Notes: generated by a model from the letters alone, not told the origin. A stretch of 37,376 bases of DNA from Betaproteobacteria bacterium (GCA_009924525.1 RFRK01000003.1:1-37376), one strand, 5' to 3'. Counted from the stretch's first letter, positions 19,746-32,001 are shown. Translations and numbers: made by a program.

Positions 19746-20653
19746 TCGACACCAAATGCACGAATAGCCGCGGCATCATCAGCCCAGCCGCTTTTGACTT
19801 TGACCCAGAGCTCTAGTCTTACAGTGCCGTCAATTAAGCGGGCAATATCCGCCCGAGCCTCGGTGCCGATGCGACGAATGCGGCTGCCCTGCTCACCGAT
19901 CACCACCGCCTTCTGCGATGCTTTGGCCACGACGATACTTGCACTGATATCGGCATGCAGTTTTCCGGGGGCGCTCACCGAGGCCTGCTCTTCGAATCGA
20001 TCGATCACCACCGTGGTCTCATAAGGAAGCTCATCACCTAAAAGCCGAAACAGTTTTTCGCGAATTAGTTCGCCAGCTAGAAACCGCACACTGCGATCAG
20101 AGATTTCATCTTCTGCAAATCGCGGCTCACCCTCAGGTGCTAATTGAGCAATCTCGTGAATGACCGCATCGCATTGACTGCCACGCTCGGCCGACACGGG
20201 CACCAGGGCATGAAAGCGGTGCATGGCAGCGAGCCGATCCCCCAGGGCATAAGCGGCCTTGCGATCCTGGGCAGTGCGAATGCGATCCGACTTATTCAAT
20301 ACCGCGATAACGGGCAGCGATTTTGGAATCAGTCCCAGAATGGCTTCATCCTCAGCGCTAAGACCCGTCGCCTCGATCACCCAGAGTGCCAGATCCACAT
20401 CGCTGAGGGCTTGCACCGCAGTTTTATTGAGCTGGCGATTTAAGGCGTTATTGTGCCGTCGCTGAATACCGGGAGTATCCACAAACACAATCTGAAGCCC
20501 CGGCCGTGTCAATACGCCGGTAACGCGATGCCGGGTCGTCTGTGCCTTACGAGAGGTAATACTGACTTTCTGGCCGACCCAGTAATTCAACAATGTTGAT
20601 TTGCCCACATTGGGCCTTCCCACGATGGCCACCACAGCACAGCGGTGTGTCAT
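19742..20653 (-). CDS. era: GTPase Era
   Basis: VAIVGRPNVGKSTLLNYWVGQKVSITSRKAQTTRHRVTGV; DTPG; NKSD; KH-domain GEQGSRIRRIGTEAR. Confidence 0.97.
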   Translation of the reverse strand: MTHRCAVVAIVGRPNVGKSTLLNYWVGQKVSITSRKAQTTRHRVTGVLTRPGLQIVFVDTPGIQRRHNNALNRQLNKTAVQALSDVDLALWVIEATGLSAEDEAILGLIPKSLPVIAVLNKSDRIRTAQDRKAAYALGDRLAAMHRFHALVPVSAERGSQCDAVIHEIAQLAPEGEPRFAEDEISDRSVRFLAGELIREKLFRLLGDELPYETTVVIDRFEEQASVSAPGKLHADISASIVVAKASQKAVVIGEQGSRIRRIGTEARADIARLIDGTVRLELWVKVKSGWADDAAAIRAFGVE

Positions 20654-20665
20654 GACCGTATCCCG

Positions 20666-21436
20666 TCAGGCCTTACGCTCTTTATCTTCAAAGACCAGCG
20701 CCGCCTGGGGCGGTGGCGATGACTTCCTGGCGCGTCGGGTTTTCTTTGGCACACTCGCAGTCGCTTCACGCACCGCCGAAAGCGCCTGCGTGGCAGCCAT
20801 CTGCTCAGCGGCGCGGCGGCTGGATCCTGAGCCCAGGACGGTGATGGCGAGTTTGGCAATCACACACTCGACTTCAAAAACCTGGCTGTGGGCTGCGCCA
20901 TGCGTGGCAACGACCGAATACACCGGCAACGGCAACCCCAGTCCCTGCAAGAATTCCTGCAGTAGCGTTTTGGCATCCTTACCCAGTGTTTTCGGATCAA
21001 CCTGTTTAAGAATTGGCGTATACAGGCTATCAATAACTCGGGCCGCCTCGGCAAAACCGCCATCCAAAAAAATTGCGCCCAATAGGGCCTCCAGTGCATC
21101 GGCCAGTATTGAGGGCCGCCGCAGCCCGCCGCTTTTTAATTCGCCTTCGCCAAGGTGCAAAAACTGATGCAGCGATAGGGTCTGGGCAATATCGTGTAGG
21201 GCCTGCTGGCGCACAAGATTGGACCGAACACGGGAGAGATCGCCCTCATCGAACTGCTTGAGCTGCCGATACAGCAGATGGCCCACAGCGCAATTCAGCA
21301 CGCTGTCGCCTAAAAACTCAAGCCGCTCATTGTGGGCGGCACTATGGCTACGATGCGTTAACGCAAGCTTTAACAACGCGGGGTCTTTGAAGCTATAGCC
21401 CAGCCGTTTTTCTAGATCTGAAGTCGCGTTACTCAA
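20666..21436 (-). CDS. rnc: Ribonuclease III
   Basis: [36 protein letters not shown]-terminal dsRBD. Confidence 0.96.
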   Translation of the reverse strand: MSNATSDLEKRLGYSFKDPALLKLALTHRSHSAAHNERLEFLGDSVLNCAVGHLLYRQLKQFDEGDLSRVRSNLVRQQALHDIAQTLSLHQFLHLGEGELKSGGLRRPSILADALEALLGAIFLDGGFAEAARVIDSLYTPILKQVDPKTLGKDAKTLLQEFLQGLGLPLPVYSVVATHGAAHSQVFEVECVIAKLAITVLGSGSSRRAAEQMAATQALSAVREATASVPKKTRRARKSSPPPQAALVFEDKERKA

Positions 21437-22220
21437 AGCTGCCCAATCGTTCGAACTTGCCGCTCATGACCTCGCCGGCATTAAACCAAATGAAAAACGC
21501 CCGGCCCACCAAGAGCCGCTCATGAACAAAACCAAATACACGACTGTCACTGCTGTTATCACGGTTATCGCCCATCATGAAATAGTGGCCGGCGGGCACC
21601 TCGCAGCGCAGGCCTCGGTCGGTAACCTGGCAGCCCCTGCCGCCGGATGGAGGCAGAAAACCCAATGGCAGTCGGTCATCATCATTAAGCGTGCGGTAGC
21701 GCTTTCCGCCATACTGCTCTTCGAACTGCAGAGAAATACGTCCAGCGTCAAAATACGGATCTAGGGGCTTGGCTGCCACCGGCTGATCATTGACAAAGAG
21801 CCGCTTATTTTCGTATCGAATCACATCACCAGGCAGGCCAATGACCCGCTTGATGTAATCCACCGTCTCATCTTCGGGATAACGAAAAACGGCAACGTCA
21901 CCCCGCTCCGGTGCGCCCGTATCGAGCACCTTGGTGTGCACGATGGGCAAGCGAATGCCATACGAAAACTTATTCACCAGAATCAGATCGCCGATCCGCA
22001 GAGTCGGAATCATGGAGCCCGACGGAATACTAAAAGGCTCCACCACGAAGCTGCGCAGCATGAACACCACGAAGATCACCGGAAAAAAGCCTGCGGTATA
22101 TTCCAGCCAAAGCGGCCGCGGTGCTCCCTCGGGCCGACGCTTTCTCCACGCCCAACGGTCTGCGGCCCAGAGGGCGCCAGTGAACACACAGAGCAGAAAA
22201 ATAATCAGAGCAAAATTCAC
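21429..22220 (-). CDS. lepB: Signal peptidase I
   Basis: [54 protein letters not shown]. Confidence 0.96.
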   Translation of the reverse strand: MNFALIIFLLCVFTGALWAADRWAWRKRRPEGAPRPLWLEYTAGFFPVIFVVFMLRSFVVEPFSIPSGSMIPTLRIGDLILVNKFSYGIRLPIVHTKVLDTGAPERGDVAVFRYPEDETVDYIKRVIGLPGDVIRYENKRLFVNDQPVAAKPLDPYFDAGRISLQFEEQYGGKRYRTLNDDDRLPLGFLPPSGGRGCQVTDRGLRCEVPAGHYFMMGDNRDNSSDSRVFGFVHERLLVGRAFFIWFNAGEVMSGKFERLGSFE

Positions 22221-22222
22221 GA

Positions 22223-24016
22223 TCAGTCCTCGACCTGTAACACTGCAAGGAAAGCCTCCTGCGGAATCTCGACAGTGCCAACCTGCTTCATGCGTTTTTT
22301 ACCCGCCTTTTGTTTTTCCAAAAGCTTACGCTTGCGGGTGATATCACCGCCATAACACTTAGCAAGCACGTTTTTGCGCAGGGCCTTGATATTTTCTCGG
22401 GCGATGATGTTCGACCCAATGGCTGCCTGAATCGCTACATCGTACATTTGCCGGGGAATGAGCTCACGCAACTTAGAGGCGAGCTCCCGGCCTTTACTCT
22501 GCGAATTAGCCCGATGCACGATTACCGACAGCGTATCCACACGGTCCCCGTTGATCAGCACATCAAGTTTCACAACATCCGAGGCCCGGTATTCTTTAAA
22601 TTCGTAATCCATCGAGGCATAGCCACGCGAAACTGACTTTAGCTTGTCAAAAAAATCAAGCACGATTTCATTCATGGGCAGCTCGTAGGTCAGATTGACC
22701 TGCCGGCCGTGATAATTCATCGCAGTCTGCACGCCGCGCTTGCCGGTGCACAGCGTAATTACCGCACCGACATACTCCTGGGGCATAAATAGTGTCACCG
22801 TGACAATCGGCTCGCGAATTTCTTCGATGCGTGATGGATCGGGCATCTTTGACGGGTTATCAACATCAATCAGCGTGCCATCACGCATGAGCACCTGATA
22901 GACGACTGTGGGTGCAGTGGTGATGAGGTCCATGTCATATTCACGCTCGAGCCGCTCCTGCACAATATCCATATGCAGCAGGCCAAGGAATCCGCAGCGA
23001 AAACCGAAGCCTAGGGCCTGCGAGACCTCGGGCTCATATTGCAGCGAGGAATCATTGAGCTTTAACTTATCTAAGGCATCGCGCAAGGCCTCGTATTGAT
23101 TGGATTCCACTGGATAAAGGCCCGCAAAAACCTGTGGCTTGATTTCTTTAAAGCCTGGCAGTGGCTGGGGGGCCGCATGGCTTCCCGCATGGGTCACGGT
23201 GTCACCAACTTTGGCGGCCTTTAGTTCTTTAATGCCGGCGATGACAAACCCCACCTCGCCCGCCGCAAGGCTCTCCAGGTGTTTTGACTTGGGAGTGAAG
23301 ATGCCCACCTGCTCCACCGGGTATGTGGCACCGGTGGACATCAAAAGGATTTTGTCTTTGGGTTTTAGGCTGCCGTTAACCACACGCACCAGCATCACCA
23401 CGCCGACATAGTTGTCAAACCATGAGTCGATGATGAGCGCCTGAAGCGGTGCAGTGGGATCCCCTTTGGGGGGAGGAACACGGGCAATCAGCATCTCAAG
23501 AATATCGGGTACGCCCTCGCCGGTCTTGGCACTCGCGCGTACGGCATCCTGGGCATCAATACCGATGACATCTTCAATCTCTTGAATCGCCTGCTCTGGA
23601 TTGGCGGCCGGTAGATCAATTTTATTGAGCACGGGCACGACCTCGACGCCAAGCTCAATTGCGGTGTAACAGTTAGCCACGGTCTGGGCCTCTACCCCTT
23701 GGGAGGCGTCAACCACCAACAGCGCACCCTCACAGGCTGACAATGAACGGCTGACCTCGTAGGAAAAATCCACGTGGCCCGGCGTGTCAATTAAGTTCAG
23801 CGCATAGGTTTTTCCATCCCGCGCTTTATAGGTCAGTGCTGCAGTCTGCGCCTTGATGGTGATGCCACGCTCGCGCTCCAGTGCCATGGAGTCCAGGACC
23901 TGTGCCTCCATCTCGCGATCCGAGAGTCCGCCACACAGCTGAATGATGCGATCGGCGAGTGTGCTTTTGCCATGGTCGATGTGGGCAATTATCGAAAAAT
24001 TACGGATGTGCTCCAA
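22223..24016 (-). CDS. lepA: Elongation factor 4 (LepA)
   Basis: [37 protein letters not shown]-terminal [26 protein letters not shown]. Confidence 0.98.
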   Translation of the reverse strand: MEHIRNFSIIAHIDHGKSTLADRIIQLCGGLSDREMEAQVLDSMALERERGITIKAQTAALTYKARDGKTYALNLIDTPGHVDFSYEVSRSLSACEGALLVVDASQGVEAQTVANCYTAIELGVEVVPVLNKIDLPAANPEQAIQEIEDVIGIDAQDAVRASAKTGEGVPDILEMLIARVPPPKGDPTAPLQALIIDSWFDNYVGVVMLVRVVNGSLKPKDKILLMSTGATYPVEQVGIFTPKSKHLESLAAGEVGFVIAGIKELKAAKVGDTVTHAGSHAAPQPLPGFKEIKPQVFAGLYPVESNQYEALRDALDKLKLNDSSLQYEPEVSQALGFGFRCGFLGLLHMDIVQERLEREYDMDLITTAPTVVYQVLMRDGTLIDVDNPSKMPDPSRIEEIREPIVTVTLFMPQEYVGAVITLCTGKRGVQTAMNYHGRQVNLTYELPMNEIVLDFFDKLKSVSRGYASMDYEFKEYRASDVVKLDVLINGDRVDTLSVIVHRANSQSKGRELASKLRELIPRQMYDVAIQAAIGSNIIARENIKALRKNVLAKCYGGDITRKRKLLEKQKAGKKRMKQVGTVEIPQEAFLAVLQVED

Positions 24017-24052
24017 GACTCACCATCGATCGTTGTTCTTGTTGTGATGTTC

Positions 24053-25582
24053 TCATTTCGCCGTGGTGGGCCGAACCGGGATGAACAAGGCGCCGTCGCC
24101 GCGTCGGACAAGCGCCACAAGGGGTTTGTTTTTATCCAGCTTGTTAACAAATTCGCCAAACTGCTTCGCCGAGGTGATGTCGGTGTTATTCACGCTAATA
24201 AGAACATCGCCCTGACGAATTCCTGCGCGGGCTGCGGCGCCCTCGGCCGCCTCAATCAAAACACCCGATTTAATTTTTAACTCTCCGCGACGGGCCTCGG
24301 TCAGATCCGCCACCGACAGCCCCAGCCAATTGGCTGCCACAGTTGCAGAAGGCTGGCCCGGCTTAGCGGCTGCCTTGGCCACACGGTCCGGCTCCATCTC
24401 GCCTACCGTGACACTGATTTCTTTCATGCCTCCCTTGCGCCAGAGCTGCGCGGTGACGCGGGCACCCGGCTTGGTATTGCCCACAATACGCGGCAGATCT
24501 GTGGATTTTTCAATCGGCTTGCCATCAAAGCGCAAGAGAATATCGCCAGGCTCAAGGCCCGCCTTTTCAGCGGGGCCGCCCGACTCTACGCTGCGCACGA
24601 GCGCGCCTGAAGTTTTGGATAGGCCCAGAGCATCGGCAACTTCTTTAGTGACCTCGCCAATTCCCACTCCAATGCGACCGCGGGTGACACGGCCTTGCGC
24701 GCGGAGTTGTTCGGCTACACGATTCGCCTCGTCGATGGGAATCGCGAAAGAAATTCCCATAAAACCACCAGTGCGGCTATAGATCTGGGAATTAATTCCA
24801 ACCACTTCACCTCGCATATTCAGAAGCGGTCCACCCGAATTGCCGGGATTCACGGCCACATCGGTCTGAATAAACGGGAGGTAATCACCGGTATCGCGGC
24901 CCTTAGCACTCACGATACCTGCAGTCACGGTGTTTTCTAAACCAAAAGGCGAACCAATCGCCAGAACCCATTCGCCGACCCGCAAGCGATTCGGATCTCC
25001 GAAGCGCAATAAGGGCAGCCCCGTGGTGTTGATTTTTACGAGCGCTACATCAGTGCGACGATCCGAGCCGATCAATCGGGCTTTAAATTCCCGCTTATCC
25101 GCCAACGTCACCAGAATTTCGTCTGCGCCGTCAACCACATGATGATTGGTAAGAATAAAGCCGTCGGCTGAAATGATGAATCCACTGCCAACACCCCGGG
25201 GCACCTCCTCGGGCTGTGGCGCACCACGTGGATTGCGTGGTGCATTCGGCCGTGGCGGAAAAAAGCGGCGGAAAAATTCATAAAAGGGATCATTTTCATC
25301 AAGCTCAGGCATCTGCTGACCTGGGGCTGACTGCTGAACACGTACCTTTTCGATGGTGCGAATATTCACCACTGCAGGCCCAGCGCTCTCGACCAAATCA
25401 GCAAAGTCGGGCAGTCCACGCACCGACTGGGGCTGGGTCTGTGACTGACCATAAGCAACTGGGATCACCGAGATTGAAACACCCAGTAATGCAATCAACA
25501 TGGCTGCAGCGCGCATGAGCATCGCCTGATGCCAAACCGGCCGACCCATTACTGGACCAAGCGCGGCAACTTCCTGATTCAT
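24053..25582 (-). CDS. mucD: Do-family periplasmic serine endopeptidase (MucD/DegP-like), two PDZ domains
   Basis: GSGFIISADGFILTNHHVV, GNSGGPLLNMRGEVVGINSQIYS catalytic motifs; gene order rpoE-rseA-rseB-mucD. Confidence 0.93.
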   Translation of the reverse strand: MNQEVAALGPVMGRPVWHQAMLMRAAAMLIALLGVSISVIPVAYGQSQTQPQSVRGLPDFADLVESAGPAVVNIRTIEKVRVQQSAPGQQMPELDENDPFYEFFRRFFPPRPNAPRNPRGAPQPEEVPRGVGSGFIISADGFILTNHHVVDGADEILVTLADKREFKARLIGSDRRTDVALVKINTTGLPLLRFGDPNRLRVGEWVLAIGSPFGLENTVTAGIVSAKGRDTGDYLPFIQTDVAVNPGNSGGPLLNMRGEVVGINSQIYSRTGGFMGISFAIPIDEANRVAEQLRAQGRVTRGRIGVGIGEVTKEVADALGLSKTSGALVRSVESGGPAEKAGLEPGDILLRFDGKPIEKSTDLPRIVGNTKPGARVTAQLWRKGGMKEISVTVGEMEPDRVAKAAAKPGQPSATVAANWLGLSVADLTEARRGELKIKSGVLIEAAEGAAARAGIRQGDVLISVNNTDITSAKQFGEFVNKLDKNKPLVALVRRGDGALFIPVRPTTAK

Positions 25583-26562
25583 AGATTAGTTTTCCATTCA
25601 ATACTTTGCACAAACTGCCGAAGGGCCTCGGGCGGCACATCGCCAAAGACGGTCAAGCGAACATCCTGAAACTCTTTCGAGGCCATACTCACCGCGCCGG
25701 TGCGATGGGCCTTATCACCCAGCGGACTCTCCTTAGTTTTCGGACCTACAAACACAGTGACCGCTGCAACCCCATCCGAGAACACATAACGCCGCATTTC
25801 CAGCCCGGCCGGTCCATGGCGCTCGTAAGACCCCACCAGTTCGAAGCCCCGCAGGGCCTCAGCCCTGAATTTTAAGGGTGGGGCCGTGGTAGTGGGCTGG
25901 AAAGAGGCGTTATACACCGTCCAGTCCTTCACCCCGGCAAACGAGGGCTGGCTTGAGGCTGGGCCTGGCTTTGGAGAGAAATTCAGGGCCGTAAAGGCGG
26001 CCTGCTCCACGGTGCGGCCCTCCCGGTCAAGCTTCTGGCACTTCACAATCAGCCCGGTCCGCTTATCCATCCAGACCCGAACGGGCCAGCGGGCCTCATG
26101 GCGCGGCTTAAGCAGCACCTCCTGGGCATCGACATCGGCCACCCGCATCGATCCGCCGGTGACAACCTCGTAGTTGGCCAGTACGGCGGCCGGACTGCCG
26201 ACAATCACGGCCGGGAAGGCCGAACGCGGCTGGCCGGTCTGATCGATCTTCACCCGCTGCTGATCCGGCATGTAGATACGAATCTCGCCTGAGAGTTTGA
26301 TGACCTCTTGGCGGTTGCCCTCCAGGGTCTGCAGTTTGGTCACCGGCTGCTGGGCATCCCGGGTCTGAATGATCCGCGAGGACTGCAGCACCGCATCCTG
26401 CTGATGCACGAATATCCCCGAAAAGCTCAAGCTCTGGGCAGCAGTTCGCATACGCTCCAGCAACCCAGCCAGCGACGACTCGGACTGGGCGTAGGCCGGA
26501 TACGCTGCCGAGGCGCTAAGCAACGCCAACAACATCAGAGACCGTGTGGCCTGGTTACGCAT
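25579..26562 (-). CDS. rseB: Sigma-E regulatory protein RseB/MucB
   Basis: Signal peptide; LLERMRTAAQSLSFSGIFVHQQ, MRRYVFSDGVAAVTVFV; located after rseA. Confidence 0.92.
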   Translation of the reverse strand: MRNQATRSLMLLALLSASAAYPAYAQSESSLAGLLERMRTAAQSLSFSGIFVHQQDAVLQSSRIIQTRDAQQPVTKLQTLEGNRQEVIKLSGEIRIYMPDQQRVKIDQTGQPRSAFPAVIVGSPAAVLANYEVVTGGSMRVADVDAQEVLLKPRHEARWPVRVWMDKRTGLIVKCQKLDREGRTVEQAAFTALNFSPKPGPASSQPSFAGVKDWTVYNASFQPTTTAPPLKFRAEALRGFELVGSYERHGPAGLEMRRYVFSDGVAAVTVFVGPKTKESPLGDKAHRTGAVSMASKEFQDVRLTVFGDVPPEALRQFVQSIEWKTNL

Positions 26563-27080
26563 CAGCGCACCTCGGTAGACACGGGACGAATCGACATGGA
26601 CCCGTGCGCATCAAAGAGTTCGCGCAGACGGGCGTCCTGGAGTACGGCAGTGGTCACTGCGGCTGGGCTGTCGGCACCCTTTGATGCCGAACCAGCTGCG
26701 GCCAGTTGCTCCGGGCTGGCGGATTCTTGCATCTGCGGCGCGACGGCGACGAACACGACAAATGCAAGGCCTGCCGCAATCGCCAATCCGGAAACCGCAC
26801 GCGAAATTTTTCGACGGGCGAGAGCAGGCCGCGCTGCGGAATTCATCGCAGATTGGCCAATGTGATGCGGTTCGTTTTCGAGAGCCTGCGCGACGGTGTT
26901 CGCCACATTGCTTCTGCGGGCAAGGGCCGCGCTGCGCATGGCATCACCAATCAAGTGATAGTCATTCCAGCGGGCACGACTTTCTGGATCCTGCAAGATT
27001 TTTTTTGCCATCAGTTCGGCGCGGCCCTCGCCAGCCTGTCCATCCATCCACTCTGATAATTCTTCGTGTGCGTTCATCAC
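26562..27080 (-). CDS. rseA: Anti-sigma-E factor RseA/MucA
   Basis: HEELSEWMDGQ...RWNDYHLIGDAMRS N-terminal domain; single TM SGLAIAAGLAFVVFVAVAP. Confidence 0.9.
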   Translation of the reverse strand: MMNAHEELSEWMDGQAGEGRAELMAKKILQDPESRARWNDYHLIGDAMRSAALARRSNVANTVAQALENEPHHIGQSAMNSAARPALARRKISRAVSGLAIAAGLAFVVFVAVAPQMQESASPEQLAAAGSASKGADSPAAVTTAVLQDARLRELFDAHGSMSIRPVSTEVR

Positions 27081-27144
27081 GCGCTCCCCCCGTTGCGATT
27101 ACTCTCTTTTTTATTGTGGTGTGACATCATCATTCGATTCATTC

Positions 27145-27750
27145 CTACCAGCGTTTGCCATCAGCGGTGCCGAGCAGCGGCCTAAGACGTTCCGCAATGG
27201 CCTCACGGGCCCGGAATATCCGTGATCGGACCGTGCCTATCGGGCAGTCCATCGCCTCAGCAATTTCTTCATAGCTCAATCCTTCGATCTCCCGCAGCGT
27301 CAGCGCCGTGCGCAAGTCCGGAGGCAGTGCCTCGATGGCGGCATTGACCGTCTCGGCCACCTGACGGCCGTGCAGCACCGCATCCGGGGTATTGATGTCC
27401 TCTACGACATCGGCAGCATCAAAAGATTCCCCATCCTCCTCGGCAGGCGCATCCGCCATGGGCCTGGGCCGGCGGCCCTGACTGACCAGAAAGTTTTTAG
27501 CTGTATTGACAGCGATTCGATACAGCCAGGTGTAGAAGGCGCTCTCCCCCCTGAACTGCGGAAGTGCCCGGTAGGCCTTGATGAAGGCCTCCTGGGCGAC
27601 ATCCTCGATCTCAGCCGGATCGCGAATCAACCGAGAGATCAGCCGTTCAACACGACGCTGATACTTGGCAACCAGTAATTCAAAGGCTCGTTTATCGCCC
27701 TGCTGAACCCGCTGTACGAGTTCAGCGTCGGTCTCACGCTGATCGCTCAT
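27145..27750 (-). CDS. rpoE: RNA polymerase sigma-E factor
   Basis: ELVQRVQQGDKRAFELLVAKYQRRV, EDVAQEAFIKAYRALPQFRGESAFYTWLYRIAVNTAKN, LTLREIEGLSYEEIAEAMDCPIGTVRSRIFRAREAI. Confidence 0.97.
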   Translation of the reverse strand: MSDQRETDAELVQRVQQGDKRAFELLVAKYQRRVERLISRLIRDPAEIEDVAQEAFIKAYRALPQFRGESAFYTWLYRIAVNTAKNFLVSQGRRPRPMADAPAEEDGESFDAADVVEDINTPDAVLHGRQVAETVNAAIEALPPDLRTALTLREIEGLSYEEIAEAMDCPIGTVRSRIFRAREAIAERLRPLLGTADGKRW

Positions 27751-27773
27751 ATCGAGCCCGCATCGTCGCGCAC

Positions 27774-29033
27774 TTAGACTGCGCGAAAAACGAGCGTGCC
27801 GTTGGTGCCGCCAAATCCGAAGTTGTTTTTCAGGGCTACCCGAATCGGGAGATCACGGGCCGTATTGGCACAATAATCAAGGTCACACTCTGGGTCTTGA
27901 TTGAAAATGTTGATCGTCGGTGGGCTCACCTGATGATGCAAGGCGAGCACCGTAAATACCGACTCAAGGCCGCCTGCGCCGCCTAAGAGATGGCCGGTCA
28001 TGGACTTGGTGGACCCAACAACAACACGACGCGCAGCATCGCCGAGGGCCGACTTGATTGCATCAGACTCGTTTTTGTCGCCAAGCGGCGTTGAAGTGCC
28101 ATGTGCATTGACATAATTCACTTGATCGACAGGTATTGCAGCATCCTTTAAGGCATTCAACATGCACCGACGCGGGCCATCCATATTCGGCGCGGTCATA
28201 TGAAATGCATCTCCCGACATTCCAAACCCTGCAAGCTCACAATAAATCTTCGCGCCGCGGGCCCGAGCATGCTCGTACTCTTCGAGCATCAACACACCAG
28301 CGCCCTCGCCTAGAACAAATCCATCCCGATCTTTATCCCACGGCCGCGACGCTGCCGCAGGATCATCATTGCGCGTGGACAGCGCACGCGCTGCCGCAAA
28401 GCCGCCAATGCCTAACGGCGAAATCGTAGACTCGGCACCGCCCGCCAGCATGGCATCCGCATCGCCATATTGAATCAATCGCATGGCAAGCCCAATGCTG
28501 TGCAGCCCAGTGGTGCAGGCCGTGACCGCAGCCACATTGGGTCCTTTCAGGTTGTGCAGAATGCTGAGGTGGCCGGAGATCATGTTGATAATCGATCCCG
28601 GCACAAAAAACGGCGATATGCGGCGCGCACCGCGATTGGTGTACTCCGCGTGAGTCTCTTCAATCAGCGGCAGCCCGCCGATGCCGGAGCCGACGAAGGC
28701 CCCGATGCGCTCGGCGTTTGCTTCGGTGACCTGGATGCCGGAGTCCTTGAGCGCCTGAACACCCGCCGCGATTCCGTAATGGATGAAGGTGTCCATGTGC
28801 CGGGCCTCTTTAGCGGGAAGATAGTCTTCGACGGCAAAGCCCTTCACTTCGCCTGCGAAGTGCACAGGAAGGCCGCTGTGGTCAAACTTGGTGACAGTGG
28901 CGATGCCGGATTTGCCGGCAGTCAGCGCCGCCCAAGACGAGGCGACTTCGTTTCCCAGGGGGGAAACGCAGCCTAATCCGGTAACGACAACGCGACGCCG
29001 ACCCGCGGCACCCGATGGTGAAGGACCGCTCAT
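27774..29033 (-). CDS. fabF: Beta-ketoacyl-ACP synthase II
   Basis: [30 protein letters not shown] active-site Cys, [21 protein letters not shown]. Confidence 0.97.
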   Translation of the reverse strand: MSGPSPSGAAGRRRVVVTGLGCVSPLGNEVASSWAALTAGKSGIATVTKFDHSGLPVHFAGEVKGFAVEDYLPAKEARHMDTFIHYGIAAGVQALKDSGIQVTEANAERIGAFVGSGIGGLPLIEETHAEYTNRGARRISPFFVPGSIINMISGHLSILHNLKGPNVAAVTACTTGLHSIGLAMRLIQYGDADAMLAGGAESTISPLGIGGFAAARALSTRNDDPAAASRPWDKDRDGFVLGEGAGVLMLEEYEHARARGAKIYCELAGFGMSGDAFHMTAPNMDGPRRCMLNALKDAAIPVDQVNYVNAHGTSTPLGDKNESDAIKSALGDAARRVVVGSTKSMTGHLLGGAGGLESVFTVLALHHQVSPPTINIFNQDPECDLDYCANTARDLPIRVALKNNFGFGGTNGTLVFRAV

Positions 29034-29048
29034 CGGCAGAAAATCCGC

Positions 29049-29288
29049 TTACTTCTTCAGGTGGGACGTGACGTAGTCGATCGCCTGCTGAACCGTCGTG
29101 ATCTTTTCAGCTTCCTCGTCGGGGATCTCGCAGCCAAATGCGTCTTCCAGGGCCATCACGAGTTCGACGGTATCCAGGGAGTCAGCGCCGAGGTCATCGA
29201 CAAATTTGGACTCTTTTTTGACGTCTTCAATCTTGACGCCAAGCTGCTCAGAGACGATGCCAATCACGCGCTTTTCAATGTCTTCCAT
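29049..29288 (-). CDS. acpP: Acyl carrier protein
   Basis: [51 protein letters not shown] phosphopantetheine site. Confidence 0.98.
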   Translation of the reverse strand: MEDIEKRVIGIVSEQLGVKIEDVKKESKFVDDLGADSLDTVELVMALEDAFGCEIPDEEAEKITTVQQAIDYVTSHLKK

Positions 29289-29326
29289 GAAGCTTTTTCC
29301 TTAGGGGTAAACCGCGGGGGATTGTA

Positions 29327-30070
29327 TCAGGACATCACCATGCCGCCGTTCACGGACAGGGTAACCCCGGTGATGTAGCCGGCACCTTCTGAGGCCAAAA
29401 AGACGACAGATGAGGCCACATCTGACGGAGTTCCGAGACGTTGGGCGGGAATCTGGCTGGTCAGGGTCTTGATCTGATCCTCGGATAGGGACTTGGTCAT
29501 ATCGGTGTCAATGAAGCCCGGGGCCACGCAGTTCACGGTTATTCCGCGACTCGCTACCTCGCGGGCCAGGGCCCGAGACATACCCGCGACGCCGGCCTTG
29601 GCGGCGGCGTAATTTATCTGGCCGGGATTTCCTGAAATTCCAACCACCGAGGTGATATTGATGATCCGTCCCCAGCGGGCCTTCATCATGGCCCGCAGTA
29701 CACCACGCGAGAGCCGAAAGACCGCCGTGAGATTCGTCTGAATCACGGCATCCCATTCTTCGTCTTTCATGCGCATCGAGAGGTTGTCTCGGGTAATGCC
29801 AGCGTTATTGACCAGGATGCCAATCGGGCCAAACTGCTGTCCGATGTGATCAATAAGACCATCGCAGGCGGCAGCATCGTTGACCTGCAGCACCATGCCG
29901 CAGCCTTTAAAACCTCGGGCGGCAATTGCCTGCGAAATGCTTTGTGCACCCTCTTCGGTGGTCGCAGTGCCAATGACGGTGTGGCCGGCCTGGCCCAAGG
30001 CCAGCGCAATCGCCTGCCCAATGCCCCGAGTGGCGCCTGTCACTAAAGCTACCTTGGAAGTCTCGCTCAT
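29327..30070 (-). CDS. fabG: 3-oxoacyl-ACP reductase
   Basis: MSETSKVALVTGATRGIGQAIALALG; NNAGITRDNLSMRM; YAAAKAG; start taken at 30070. Confidence 0.96.
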   Translation of the reverse strand: MSETSKVALVTGATRGIGQAIALALGQAGHTVIGTATTEEGAQSISQAIAARGFKGCGMVLQVNDAAACDGLIDHIGQQFGPIGILVNNAGITRDNLSMRMKDEEWDAVIQTNLTAVFRLSRGVLRAMMKARWGRIINITSVVGISGNPGQINYAAAKAGVAGMSRALAREVASRGITVNCVAPGFIDTDMTKSLSEDQIKTLTSQIPAQRLGTPSDVASSVVFLASEGAGYITGVTLSVNGGMVMS

Positions 30071-30086
30071 TAACTCAGCGCTCCTT

Positions 30087-31022
30087 TTACGCAGATACCG
30101 CAATTAATGCGGCTTCAAGACTGGCCTGATCGTTGATCGCAAATGTCGCCATCTGTGGGGCAATCCGTTTCACCAGGCCTGTCAGTACCTTACCGGGTCC
30201 ACACTCAATCATGGTGGCGACCCCATTGGCAGAGAGCTTCTCGATAACTTCGACCCAGCGGACCGGGCGCATCGCCTGTCGCGATAAGGCATCACGAATA
30301 CGATCAGCATCGCGCTCAATTGCCACATCCACGTTATTCACCACCTGAATCGATGGAAGGTTCAGGGCAGTCTGCGCCAGTCTTTCTCGCAGCGCGTCGG
30401 CAGCGGGCGCAAGTAAGCTTGAATGAAACGGTGCGGAGACTGCCAGCGGCAACGCACGTTTCGCGCCGCGCTCTTTCACCAAGGCGCAGGCCCGATCGAC
30501 CGCATCCTTGTGGCCTGCAATCACCGTCTGATCCGGTGCATTGAAGTTGACGGCCTCGACCACCTGGCCTTGGGCCGCATCCGCACAGGCGGCAATCACT
30601 GCCTGCGATTCCATGCCCAGCACCGCGGCCATACTGCCCATGCCCACCGGCACCGCAGACTGCATTTGTTCGGCGCGAAAACGCACAAGCCGAGTCGCAT
30701 CGGCGAGGCTAAAGACACCGGCTGCGGTGAGCGCGGAATACTCTCCGAGGCTATGGCCTGCGGCCCAGCCGGGCTGCGGACCGCCGGCTGCAGACCATGC
30801 ACGATAAAACGCGATTGAGGCTGCCAACATGACGGGCTGCGTATTCACTGTAAGGCTCAAAGCCTCGGCAGGCCCCTGTGCAATTAACTGCCCGAGATCC
30901 TGGCCGAGGGCCTCGGAGGCCTCAGCAATTGCGCCGCTCACCGCAGCATTTGCAGAGAAACCCTCCAACATGCCAACCGTCTGCGATCCCTGCCCGGGAA
31001 AAATAAAAGCAATTGAATTCAT
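30087..31022 (-). CDS. fabD: Malonyl-CoA:ACP transacylase
   Basis: MNSIAFIFPGQGSQTVGML; AGHSLGEYSALTAAG; start taken at 31022. Confidence 0.96.
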   Translation of the reverse strand: MNSIAFIFPGQGSQTVGMLEGFSANAAVSGAIAEASEALGQDLGQLIAQGPAEALSLTVNTQPVMLAASIAFYRAWSAAGGPQPGWAAGHSLGEYSALTAAGVFSLADATRLVRFRAEQMQSAVPVGMGSMAAVLGMESQAVIAACADAAQGQVVEAVNFNAPDQTVIAGHKDAVDRACALVKERGAKRALPLAVSAPFHSSLLAPAADALRERLAQTALNLPSIQVVNNVDVAIERDADRIRDALSRQAMRPVRWVEVIEKLSANGVATMIECGPGKVLTGLVKRIAPQMATFAINDQASLEAALIAVSA

Positions 31023-31023
31023 A

Positions 31024-32001
31024 TCAGTACCGAAGATACACGGCGCCCCAAGTAAAGCCACCGCCCACACCCTGCAACATCAGCCGCTGCCCCGGCTGAA
31101 TTCGGCCATCGCGGACTGCTACGTCCAGCGCAAGCGGCACCGAGGCGGCCGAAGTATTGGCATGCTGATCCACCGTAACAATTACCTTAGATTCATCGAT
31201 GCCAAGCCGCTTTGCAGTGGCCGATAGGATTCGGACATTCGCCTGGTGCGGAATCAGCCAATCGATGTCGCTGACTTGATCACCGACATCGGCAAGAACC
31301 TCGCGGGCAACACTATCAAGGACTTGGACTGCGAGCTTAAATACCGACTGGCCATCCATGGTAAGAAACGGATGGCCTGTGGCCTTGCCGTGACTCACCG
31401 AGCCGGGGGTGCGGAGAATATTTTCAAATTCGCCTCGGGCATGCAGCCGATGGCCCAGCACGCCAGGCTGCTGATCCGCAGTCAGCACCACAGCACCCGC
31501 GCCATCACCAAACAATACGCAAGTGCCGCGGTCGGTCCAATCCAAAATACCCGAGAACACCTCGGCACCAACGACCAAGGCATTGCGGACCTTGCCCGAC
31601 TTGATAAACAGATCTGCAGTTGCCATCGCATAAGCAAAGCCACTGCAGACCGCCTGCACATCAAACGCTGGGCCGCCGGAGGCGCCAATCTTCTTCTGCA
31701 CCAGGCAAGCCGTGGAAGGGAAAATCATATCGGGCGTTGATGTCGCCACGATGATCATCTCGAGTTGCGCAGCCGATAAGCCGGCGGCATGCAGCGCATG
31801 CTGTGCGGCTTCGGCCGCCAGATCACTGCTGCTTACACCCTCTGCGGCGATGTAGCGCTGGGAAATACCGGTGCGCTCACGGATCCAGGCATCTGAGGTT
31901 TCAATGCCAGACTTCGCAAGACGGTCCACCAGGGCTGCGTTACTCACAGGCTGCCCGGGAAGGGCCCGACCCGTGCCCACCACGCGCGAGTACATCTCCA
32001 T
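31024..32001 (-). CDS. fabH: Beta-ketoacyl-ACP synthase III
   Basis: [24 protein letters not shown] active-site Cys, [12 protein letters not shown]. Confidence 0.96.
   Translation of the reverse strand: MEMYSRVVGTGRALPGQPVSNAALVDRLAKSGIETSDAWIRERTGISQRYIAAEGVSSSDLAAEAAQHALHAAGLSAAQLEMIIVATSTPDMIFPSTACLVQKKIGASGGPAFDVQAVCSGFAYAMATADLFIKSGKVRNALVVGAEVFSGILDWTDRGTCVLFGDGAGAVVLTADQQPGVLGHRLHARGEFENILRTPGSVSHGKATGHPFLTMDGQSVFKLAVQVLDSVAREVLADVGDQVSDIDWLIPHQANVRILSATAKRLGIDESKVIVTVDQHANTSAASVPLALDVAVRDGRIQPGQRLMLQGVGGGFTWGAVYLRY

Noticed and set aside
27751-27850. Sigma-E autoregulatory promoter before rpoE
   Set aside because: A TCTAA is present at the fabF stop codon, but no GGAACTT-like -35 element at the proper distance was seen.
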